Below are positions 36,631 through 43,475 of a stretch of 64,000 nucleotides of DNA, one piece after another. Within the stretch, counting starts at the first letter, position 1; each line of letters begins with the position of its first letter. Where the stretch lies: positions 5,674,001 through 5,738,000 of the forward strand of contig NZ_CP108381.1 of assembly GCF_035956715.1 (NCBI RefSeq), read 5' to 3'. Source of the DNA: Nocardia sp. NBC_01329 (GTDB lineage: Bacteria > Actinomycetota > Actinomycetes > Mycobacteriales > Mycobacteriaceae). The notes under the pieces are model-generated. The model saw nothing but the letters and a program-made list of their open reading frames with translations, searched no databases and was not told the origin of the DNA. The position numbers were made by a program, and so were the translations under genes.

Positions 36631-37000
36631 TCGGAGTACTCGCTGAGCGCGTATCCCCAGGTCATCTGGCTTGCCGCCGCTGACGACCTTGCGGGATCCC
36701 GCAAGATGGCCGGAGTACTCACCATCGAGGACCCCGGCCGATCATTTTTCGGCGCCGACAATATTGTCCCGAACAGGGGATACGTCCGCGCTCGACGCCT
36801 CCTCCGTGGGCACATTTCGGGCACAACTTCGTGTGATCCACGATGATGCCGTTTCGGCATAATCGCTGTTAAAGGCCTATCTTTCGAGCCCGGGCGCCTC
36901 CGGCGGTGGGTCGAGCCACCACCGCCGGAGGCTATTCGGGTGGTATCGGAATACGAGTACTACGGCGACAACAGCGCGGGCGTTCCCATCCCGGCCGGAT
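36631..37000. other. Palindrome-dense non-coding block
   Basis: No credible gene. It contains two copies of CGGAGTACTC (36632-36641 and 36711-36720) and the perfect 18-bp palindrome CTTGCGGGATCCCGCAAG (36688-36705). It also contains the perfect palindrome GACAATATTGTC (36757-36768), the hairpin ATGCCG-ttt-CGGCAT (36846-36860) and a strong terminator-like hairpin (36896-36932). Such density suggests a protein-binding or replication/transfer region of a former mobile element rather than spacer DNA. That reading is inference. Confidence 0.55.
36896..36932. terminator. Strong hairpin, arms GCCTCCGGCGGTGG / CCACCGCCGGAGGC
   Basis: Perfect 14-bp stem with a 9-nt loop. It lies 69 bp beyond the stop of the minus-strand RNase H gene and can terminate that transcript. 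Confidence 0.65.
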
Positions 37001-37570
37001 TCAGAACAGGTGGAGCGCCTGCGCTGTTGTCGCGTATTCGGCGGCCGCGACAGCCACCGGTTCCGCGGCCTTCCCTGCTGCCGCGGAGGTTTCGGGGGTC
37101 ACCGGGGCGACCATGGTTACTGTTCGGCTCGCGGGTGCCGAGGCCGCGGCCTTGCGGGCGGCGGCGCCGGCCAGCGCGTCGGCCTGCTCGTTGAAATAGT
37201 TCCCGACATGACCGCGCACCCAGCGGAAGCGCACCGGGCCGGGACGGCCCGCGATGGCGTGGTCTATCTCGCGGATGATCTCGACGTTCTTGACCGCGGA
37301 CCCGTTCGAGGTGCGCCAGCCGTTGTTGCGCCAGTTCGGCAGCCATTCGGACGCGCATTTGATGGCGTACAGCGAATCGCTTTCGATCAATAGCGGGTCC
37401 GACCCCGGATGGGCTCGGACCGCCTCCAGTACAGCCCGTAGTTCGGCGATCTGATTGGTACCCGATGCTGCGCCGCCGCTCTCCGCGCCACCCGCGTGGT
37501 CGACCCACGCCCAACCGATCGCTCCGCCGGGGTTTCGCAGACACGATCCGTCGGTACTCACGATGATCAT
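37001..37570 (-). CDS. rnhA: Ribonuclease H family protein
   Basis: RNase HI-type domain, degrades RNA in RNA-DNA hybrids. The product has 189 residues. The acidic active-site residues are visible: Asp in STDGSCLRNPGG, Glu in IAELRAVLEA, Asp in IESDSLYA, and a final Asp in FNEQADALAG, with the HVGN motif. The last 50 residues are an Ala-rich extension beyond the usual domain. It starts 9 bp after the SRPBCC gene and is probably co-transcribed with it. Confidence 0.88.
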   Translation of the reverse strand: MIIVSTDGSCLRNPGGAIGWAWVDHAGGAESGGAASGTNQIAELRAVLEAVRAHPGSDPLLIESDSLYAIKCASEWLPNWRNNGWRTSNGSAVKNVEIIREIDHAIAGRPGPVRFRWVRGHVGNYFNEQADALAGAAARKAAASAPASRTVTMVAPVTPETSAAAGKAAEPVAVAAAEYATTAQALHLF

Positions 37571-37579
37571 GGATGTACC

Positions 37580-38050
37580 CTACGCAAGTCGGCCGACAAG
37601 ATCGGTACCGTGGAATTCCTCTATCGCCCTGCGCAATCGCGATTCACTTCGCCGTAGCGCCCGGCGCAGGAGCGCGTCGCGCGGCCGATCGCGCAGGATC
37701 GCGGTGAATCCGCCGGAACTGGGGTAGTCGAGTTCGGTGGTCAGCACGGAGCGGCCGCGGCCGAGTGGGTCGAAACGCAGGGTCAGCCGGGCGGTGAGGG
37801 GGCCGGTCAGGAGGTAACCCAGTACGGCGTCCTGACGGTGCTCGGCGATCTCGCAGTGGAGGACGGGATGCCACGGGCCGAGCCGATATCGGATCTCGTA
37901 CTTCGCGCCGACCCCGCGCTCCGGATCGCCCCGCCGGGTGATCTCGGGGGCTCCCGCCATCCAGTTCGGGATGGACAGGGGGTTGTCGGCATAAGCGAAG
38001 GCGACTGTGATCGGCGCCGTTACGTCGCTCGCGTATTTGATGAAGCCCAC
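37580..38050 (-). CDS. SRPBCC family protein
   Basis: Product of 156 residues from the GTG at 38050, which follows GGAGGGAGGGCCC. The polyketide-cyclase/START-like fold is suggested by FIKYASDVTAPITVAFAYAD at the N-terminus, alternating strands in the middle, and a C-terminal amphipathic helix (RDALLRRALRRSESRLRRAI). These proteins bind hydrophobic ligands; the ligand is unknown. Upstream of rnhA in a likely two-gene unit. Confidence 0.75.
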   Translation of the reverse strand: MGFIKYASDVTAPITVAFAYADNPLSIPNWMAGAPEITRRGDPERGVGAKYEIRYRLGPWHPVLHCEIAEHRQDAVLGYLLTGPLTARLTLRFDPLGRGRSVLTTELDYPSSGGFTAILRDRPRDALLRRALRRSESRLRRAIEEFHGTDLVGRLA

Positions 38051-38418
38051 GGGCCCTCCCTCCACGGCTGCCCGACAAAAATACTATAACTTTCCGTTTT
38101 ATTTCAGGCAGTTGGAGATTCGATAGCCGTAGGACACCGAATGTGACGTAGGGGCCCAAACGTCCGAAGAGCGTATCAGAGCAGGTGAGGGCCAGGCGGG
38201 GAAGTGCAAGCCGCCTGAATACTCGAGACGAGGGTCACAGCATGGTCGAACAGGTACGGGCTGGTGGTCCAACCGTGACCGGTGAGGGGTTTCGGGGACA
38301 GTACGGGGGGTACCTATCACCGAGCCGGCGAGCGCCGTACTCCACTGCCGTGAGTGCCCATCCGGCCAACGATGTCCGGCCGCCGCGGGAACCTGGTGTG
38401 CCGCTCGCCGGCTCCTTC
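38051..38418. other. Intergenic region, 368 bp
   Basis: Just upstream of the SRPBCC gene the sequence is AT-rich; on the minus strand it contains TATAGT (complement of 38083-38088), a possible -10 box. The rest shows open frames without ribosome sites or recognisable proteins. I see nothing else. Confidence 0.4.
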
Positions 38419-39222
38419 TCAGCTCTGCCGAGCCGGCTCACGACCGCTTCCCGGCGGGCCGGCGAAAGCCTGGGCGATGGTGAGCCAGTGCGCCGCCTCC
38501 GGGCCGGTAGTGCGCAGCGCCAGATCCTCGGGATGCCGGCGCTGGGTGACCAGTAGGCAGAAATCCACTGCCGGACCGGTAACCCGTTCGGCCGCGCTCT
38601 CGGGGCCCCACGACCACAGTTCGCCCGACGGTGCGCGCAGTTCTATCCGGAACTCGGCGGCGGGAGCGGGGAGTTCCCGGACGGCATACGCGAAATCGCG
38701 GGTCCGCGCGCCGATATGCGCCACCGCACGCAGCCGGTCGGTCGGCGTGCGGTGGATTCCGAGTGCGTCGGCGACATCCTGGCCGTGCGCCCAGGTCTCC
38801 ATCAGCCGGGCGGTTGCCATCGAGCCCGGCCGCATGGGCGGCCCGAACCAGGGCACTTTCGCGTTCCCGGGTACGGCACGCAGTGCCGCGGCGAGCTCGG
38901 TCCGGCCGCGTCGCCATCGCTCGAGCAGTTCCGGCGGCGGTGTGGTGGCGGCTGCCGCGGCGGCTTCGTCCACGAAGGTCGTCACCCGGGCGGCGGCTTC
39001 GGTCAACAAGTCGATGAAGGCGGTGCCGCCGGTTCGTGCGTCGGTGGCGGCCAGCCCGGCCACCTCGTCGGTCCAGGCGAGATGCCCGATCTGATGGGCG
39101 ACGGTCCAGCCTGCCGCGGGAGTGGGACGAGCCCAGTCCGGCTGTGGCAGTTCGGCGACCAGGCTCTCCAGGTCGGCGCTCTCCGCGGCGAGGTCGCGTA
39201 GTAGCGCGTCCAGATCGGCCAT
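38419..39222 (-). CDS. TIGR03084-type / maleylpyruvate isomerase-like protein
   Basis: Product of 267 residues from the ATG at 39222, preceded by GGAGGTGAGG. The DinB-like four-helix fold with metal-binding residues is suggested by WTVAHQIGHLAWTDE (His) and RLMETWAHGQDVADALG (Glu, His, Asp). Such proteins bind metals and may be mycothiol-dependent enzymes; the substrate is unknown. A palindromic TetR-type site lies 68 bp upstream of the start. Confidence 0.82.
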   Translation of the reverse strand: MADLDALLRDLAAESADLESLVAELPQPDWARPTPAAGWTVAHQIGHLAWTDEVAGLAATDARTGGTAFIDLLTEAAARVTTFVDEAAAAAATTPPPELLERWRRGRTELAAALRAVPGNAKVPWFGPPMRPGSMATARLMETWAHGQDVADALGIHRTPTDRLRAVAHIGARTRDFAYAVRELPAPAAEFRIELRAPSGELWSWGPESAAERVTGPAVDFCLLVTQRRHPEDLALRTTGPEAAHWLTIAQAFAGPPGSGREPARQS

Positions 39223-39289
39223 GGTTCCCTCACCTCCGTCGTGCACGGCATCGTGCGCGGTTCAGCATTCCAGCGGTGCGGGAAAAATA

Positions 39290-39305
39290 CAAGCACGCTT
39301 GCTTG
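39290..39305. promoter_or_regulatory. TetR-type candidate operator
   Basis: CAAGCACGCTTGCTTG is palindromic at 14 of 16 positions and sits in the AT-rich promoter region of the TIGR03084-type gene. No TetR gene is adjacent in this window. Confidence 0.45.
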
Positions 39306-39353
39306 ATTTTGTGCGCGCAGGCAGGCTCTGTCGAGGTGTGTCAGAAGGAGGCT

Positions 39354-40709
39354 CTACCAGCCGAAGAGCAGCAGGTGGGTGGCACCGACCAGCAGCCCGA
39401 GCGCGGCGCCGTGCAGATAGAGCAGCCAGGCGTCCTGTTCGACCGATGCGTAGAACATCTCCATGAACTCACCCGGAGTCAGCAACTGCAGCTTGCGGGC
39501 CGCGAACTCGTCGATGTTCTCGGCCTGCTCCCGGATGAAATCGGCGTCTTCCACCAGAGAAGGGGCCAGGCCGACCGCCGCACCTGCCGCACCGACCTTC
39601 AGGTTGTCGAACTGCCGCCGGCCGAACGCGGCCCGTACCACCGAGGTCGTCCGGCCGAGCTGCCGGTGGATCTCGTCGGAGATGAGCTGTTCGAGCAGCA
39701 GCCGGGTCTTGTCGCCGTTGGGGCCGTTGAGCAACTCGTTGGACAGATTGGGCAGCGTGAGCACCTGATAGGCGAGGATATGGGCCAGGTCGGTGGCCGC
39801 CTGTGGCTGCCGTTTGGCCAGCAGCGCCTGTTTCCAGATGTACTTGTACCGGGGCTGTGGATCGCCCGGCGTGAACACCACCCGCACGGCGATGATGTTC
39901 ACCGCGACCCCGATGAGCGCCGAGGCGGCCAGCACGATCACCCAGGACGGAATCCAGCCCCAGACCGGGATATCGGAATGGATGTGCAGGTAGAGGGCCA
40001 GCAGCAGGCCGAACGGGGCGCCGAGCAGGCCGATACGCACCATGAATTTCAGTTCCGGCGCCGCGATCGTGGTGGTGAGGTCCTTGAGGATCTCCGGATT
40101 CTCCTGGAGATACCGGATCACGAAACCCTTCACGTCGATGAGCTGATCGACGTTGTCGCCGAGCGAATCGAACGCCCGGCCGGTGAGCTCCGGCAGTTCC
40201 CGTTCCACCCGCTGATAGATCAGTTGCCGCATCGCCCGGGGCACGGCATTCCACAGATCGGGGTTCTCCCGGTTCATCACTTCGTCGACAATGCTCTTCA
40301 CCTGTTTACGGGCCAGCGCCGCGACATAGTCGGCGATACCGTCGAGATCCAGTTCGTGGATGAAATCCCGGGGGCTGCCGATCCGCAGCAGCGCTTTGTC
40401 GACACAGATACTCGCCATTTTCTCGGCGCGCGCCGGAATGAATCCCTGAAAACCCAGCCGCGACCCGTCCTCGGAAAATGTCGGCAATACCTGGACCCGG
40501 CGCGGTAGATAGGGATACAGCACATCGAGGCCCGGAATCCGGATACCGCGGAACATCAGCGGCCAGAACAGCATGAGTACGCCGGTCCAGTTGGTGAGCC
40601 ATCCGGCGGCCGCGCTGAATATCGGAAAACTGATCAGATCGACGACGAACTTGCTCTGACCGGTGAGTTCTTCCCAGTTGATCAACACTCCGGACGAGAG
40701 TGTGATCAT
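39354..40709 (-). CDS. DUF445-type membrane protein
   Basis: Product of 451 residues. Membrane segments lie at residues about 25-52 (SFPIFSAAAGWLTNWTGVLM), about 225-275 (two helices: LLGAPFGLLLALYLHI and WVIVLAASALIGVAVNII) and at the extreme C-terminus (LYLHGAALGLLVGATHLLLF). The polar, helical regions between fit DUF445/YheB-like proteins. The function is unknown. AGGGGAG lies six bases before the ATG at 40709. It is divergent from the cyclase gene. Confidence 0.78.
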   Translation of the reverse strand: MITLSSGVLINWEELTGQSKFVVDLISFPIFSAAAGWLTNWTGVLMLFWPLMFRGIRIPGLDVLYPYLPRRVQVLPTFSEDGSRLGFQGFIPARAEKMASICVDKALLRIGSPRDFIHELDLDGIADYVAALARKQVKSIVDEVMNRENPDLWNAVPRAMRQLIYQRVERELPELTGRAFDSLGDNVDQLIDVKGFVIRYLQENPEILKDLTTTIAAPELKFMVRIGLLGAPFGLLLALYLHIHSDIPVWGWIPSWVIVLAASALIGVAVNIIAVRVVFTPGDPQPRYKYIWKQALLAKRQPQAATDLAHILAYQVLTLPNLSNELLNGPNGDKTRLLLEQLISDEIHRQLGRTTSVVRAAFGRRQFDNLKVGAAGAAVGLAPSLVEDADFIREQAENIDEFAARKLQLLTPGEFMEMFYASVEQDAWLLYLHGAALGLLVGATHLLLFGW

Positions 40710-40840
40710 CGCGCGCTCCCCTTGGCCGGATCGGTGTTCGAAATGATCACATTGTCATCGGGCCGTCCCGGGTGTCAATCAGGGCTCACCGGTGCAGTGG
40801 CTGCCCTCGCGAGGGTATGCCGCACCGCGAAAATCCGGAA

Positions 40841-40846
40841 TAGGGT
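40841..40846 (+). promoter_or_regulatory. -10 element of a probable leaderless cyclase promoter
   Basis: TAGGGT followed by six bases and then the ATG at 40853; no Shine-Dalgarno sequence. Confidence 0.5.
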
Positions 40847-40852
40847 GCCGGC

Positions 40853-41656
40853 ATGAGCAACCCCGAGACCTCGGTACTCCCCGCTTTCCTCGACGCACTC
40901 GCGACCGGGCGGTTGGAAGTGATCGATCTGACCACTCCGCTGAGCAGTTCGACACCGGCCCTGCGCCTGCCCGAACCGTTCGCGAATCTGATCGATTTCA
41001 GTCTCGAAGAGGTCAGCGCCTACAACGAGCCCGGCCCGTTCTGGCGGCACAACAACATCCACACCGGGGAACATATCGGCACCCACCTCGATGCCCCGGT
41101 GCACTGGGTCACCGGGCGCGACGGGGACGATGTCTCGCAGATCCCGGTGCGCCGGCTCATCGGCCCCGCCGCCGTCCTGGACCTCACCGGTGAGGTCGCC
41201 GCCGATCCCGATCATCTGCTCACGATCGCCGAGGTGGAGGCCTGGGAGGCGGAACACGGCCGGTTGACCGAGGGCACCTGGCTGCTGCTGCGCACCGGGT
41301 GGGAGTCGCGCGGAGGTTCGGCGGCCGAATTCCTCAACGCCGACGACACCGGTTCGCATACACCGGGAGTGGCGGTCGACTGTGCGCACTGGCTGGCCAC
41401 CGAACGGTCGGTCACCGGTCTCGGGGTCGAAACCGTCGGTGTGGACGCCGGCCTGGCCGGTGGTTTCGATCCCGCCTTCCCGGTCCACCACTACTTCCTC
41501 GGAAACGACAAATACGGTCTCACCTCGCTGCGCAACCTCGGATATCTGCCGGCAGTGGGCGCGATGCTGGTGGTGAGCCCGCTGCCGATCGTCGGCGGCA
41601 CCGGGAGCCCGGCGCGGGTGCTCGCGGTGCTCGATCGCAGCGGCGCACAGGCATGA
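40853..41656 (+). CDS. Cyclase / kynurenine formamidase-like hydrolase
   Basis: Product of 267 residues. The metal-binding motif of the cyclase family is clear: HTGEHIGTHLDAPVHW, with further ligands in the second half around GVDAG and FPVHHYFL. These enzymes hydrolyse cyclic amides, esters or N-formyl compounds. It overlaps the next ThDP-dependent enzyme by 4 bp (ATGA), so the two act in one pathway, which I cannot name. The mRNA is probably leaderless. Confidence 0.85.
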   Translation: MSNPETSVLPAFLDALATGRLEVIDLTTPLSSSTPALRLPEPFANLIDFSLEEVSAYNEPGPFWRHNNIHTGEHIGTHLDAPVHWVTGRDGDDVSQIPVRRLIGPAAVLDLTGEVAADPDHLLTIAEVEAWEAEHGRLTEGTWLLLRTGWESRGGSAAEFLNADDTGSHTPGVAVDCAHWLATERSVTGLGVETVGVDAGLAGGFDPAFPVHHYFLGNDKYGLTSLRNLGYLPAVGAMLVVSPLPIVGGTGSPARVLAVLDRSGAQA

Positions 41657-43368
41657 CCGTCACCGGTTCGACGGACTCCCCGGCGCCCGCGGCCCCGGCC
41701 GCGGTGGTCTACGGCCCGACCGTCGCCGATGTGGTGGGCCGGGTACTCGCCGATCTCGGTGCCGGGCACTGTTTCGGGGTCGTGGGCAGCGGCAACTTCG
41801 TGATGACCAATGCGCTGCGTCGCGGCGGGGTGCCCTTCACCGCGGCCCGGCACGAAGGCGGCGCGGCGAGCATGGGCGACGCCTACACCCGGATGTCGGG
41901 CCGGGTCGGGGTGGTCTCACTGCATCAGGGTTGCGGGCTGACCAACGCCATGACCGGGATCGGTGAGGCCGCGAAGAGCCGTACCCCGATGATCGTGCTC
42001 ACCGCGGACAGCCCGGCGGCGGCGCTGCGGTCCAATTTCCGGGTCGATCAGGAGGCCCTGGCCAGGAGTGTGGGTGCGGTGAGCGAGCGGGTGTACTCGG
42101 CGCGGACCGCGGTATCCGATGTGATCCGGGCTCATCGGACCGCGGTGACCCGGCGCCGCACGGTGGTTCTCAATATCGCGATCGATATCGCCGCCGCACC
42201 CTGCACCGCGACCGGGCCCGTCGCGGCTCCCGTGCCGCGGGAGCGGGTACGACCCGGTGCCGAGGCGGTCGCGCAACTGGCCGAGGCGCTGCGCGACGCG
42301 CGTCGGCCGGTCTTCGTCGCGGGTCGCGGCGCCCGGCACGCCGGACCAGCGATCGCCGCCCTGGCCGCGGCATGCGGGGCTCTGCTCGCCACCTCGGCCG
42401 TGGCCAACGGACTCTTCGCCGGCGACGAGTTCGCGCTCGGTATCTCCGGAGGCTTCGCCTCGCCGACCACGGCCGAGTTGATCTCCGCCGCCGATCTCGT
42501 CGTCGGCTGGGGTTGTGCGCTGAACATGTGGACCACGCGGCACGGGCGCCTCATCGGCTCCGATACCCGGGTTGTGCAGGTCGACGACGATATCGACGCC
42601 ATCGGCGCGCACCGCCCGGTCGATTTCGGGGTACTCGGCGATTGCGAACCCGCCGCCCGCGACGCGCTGGCCGAACTGCGCAGAACAGGGACCGAGGAGG
42701 TGACCGGCTATCGCACGGCCGAGGTCGCTTCGCGGATCGTGCGCACCGGCCGCTGGCAGGACGTACCGGTGGAGGACTCCGCCGGGGACGGCCGGATCGA
42801 CCCGCGACACCTGACGATCGCGCTCGACGAGATACTGCCCGCCCAGCGGATCGTCTCGATCGACTCCGGCAACTTCATGGGCTATCCCGCAACACATCTG
42901 TCGGTGCCCGACGAGAACGGATTCTGTTTCACTCAGGCGTTCCAGTCGATCGGGCTGGGGCTGGGCACCGCCGTCGGCGCGGCTTTCGCGCGGCCCGATC
43001 GCCTTCCGGTGCTCGGCGCGGGCGACGGCGGTTTCCTGATGGCGATCTCCGAACTGGAGACCGCGGTGCGCTGCGAACTGCCGCTGGTGGTGATCGTCTA
43101 CAACGACTCCGCCTACGGCGCCGAAGTCCATCACTTCGGTGACGCGGACCACGGCACCGTCACCTTCCCCGAAACAGATATCGCCGCCATCGCGAACGGT
43201 TTCGGGGCCACCGGGGTCACGGTCGGATCGGTCGCCGACCTCGCCGCCGTGCGCCGTTGGGTAGCCGACTACCGGAGAACCGGCCGGGCCCGGCCGCTGG
43301 TGATCGACGCGAAGATCACCAGTGACGGCGGCGCGTGGTGGCTCGCGGAGGCCTTCGCCGGGCACTGA
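41653..43368 (+). CDS. Thiamine diphosphate-dependent enzyme (acetolactate synthase-like)
   Basis: Product of 571 residues with the three ThDP-enzyme domains. The N-terminal catalytic Glu is in AARHEGGAASMGDAYTR. The central domain (about 200-330) is Ala-rich, and the C-terminal ThDP-binding motif starts at GAGDGGF and ends at YNDSAYG. The sequence could be a decarboxylase or carboligase acting on a 2-oxo acid; it is not close enough to IlvB for me to call it that. Coupled to the upstream cyclase. Confidence 0.85.
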   Translation: MTVTGSTDSPAPAAPAAVVYGPTVADVVGRVLADLGAGHCFGVVGSGNFVMTNALRRGGVPFTAARHEGGAASMGDAYTRMSGRVGVVSLHQGCGLTNAMTGIGEAAKSRTPMIVLTADSPAAALRSNFRVDQEALARSVGAVSERVYSARTAVSDVIRAHRTAVTRRRTVVLNIAIDIAAAPCTATGPVAAPVPRERVRPGAEAVAQLAEALRDARRPVFVAGRGARHAGPAIAALAAACGALLATSAVANGLFAGDEFALGISGGFASPTTAELISAADLVVGWGCALNMWTTRHGRLIGSDTRVVQVDDDIDAIGAHRPVDFGVLGDCEPAARDALAELRRTGTEEVTGYRTAEVASRIVRTGRWQDVPVEDSAGDGRIDPRHLTIALDEILPAQRIVSIDSGNFMGYPATHLSVPDENGFCFTQAFQSIGLGLGTAVGAAFARPDRLPVLGAGDGGFLMAISELETAVRCELPLVVIVYNDSAYGAEVHHFGDADHGTVTFPETDIAAIANGFGATGVTVGSVADLAAVRRWVADYRRTGRARPLVIDAKITSDGGAWWLAEAFAGH

Positions 43369-43414
43369 GCATTATCTGCGGATTATTCGCCCTGGGCGAA
43401 CAGGGGCGGGAGGC

Positions 43415-43440
43415 GGAACAAAGGCGATACCGGTGAAGTT
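43415..43440 (+). promoter_or_regulatory. SigR/SigH-type promoter of lon
   Basis: GGAAC (43415-43419), exactly 18 bases, then GTT (43438-43440). This fits the GGAAT/C-N18-GTT consensus of the oxidative/heat-stress ECF sigma factors SigR (Streptomyces) and SigH (mycobacteria). Confidence 0.6.
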
Positions 43441-43458
43441 GAGTGGGATTAGCTCAAC
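43438..43458. promoter_or_regulatory. HAIR element (HspR operator) of lon
   Basis: GTTGAGT-N7-GCTCAAC is a near match to the HAIR consensus CTTGAGT-N7-ACTCAAG, with complementary outer bases. It overlaps the 3' end of the SigR/SigH-type promoter and lies just before the lon ribosome site. HspR control of lon is known in Streptomyces. Confidence 0.65.
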
Positions 43459-43475
43459 TATTGGAGGTTGTGTTC

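Noticed and set aside
36613..36840. Open plus-strand frame beginning FSKQLPSEYSLSAYP
   Set aside because: No start codon or ribosome site, and it crosses the hairpins and palindromes; best read as non-coding.
38185..38556. Plus-strand frame in the gap after the SRPBCC gene
   Set aside because: No ribosome site, basic low-complexity product, and it runs into the antisense of the TIGR03084-type gene.
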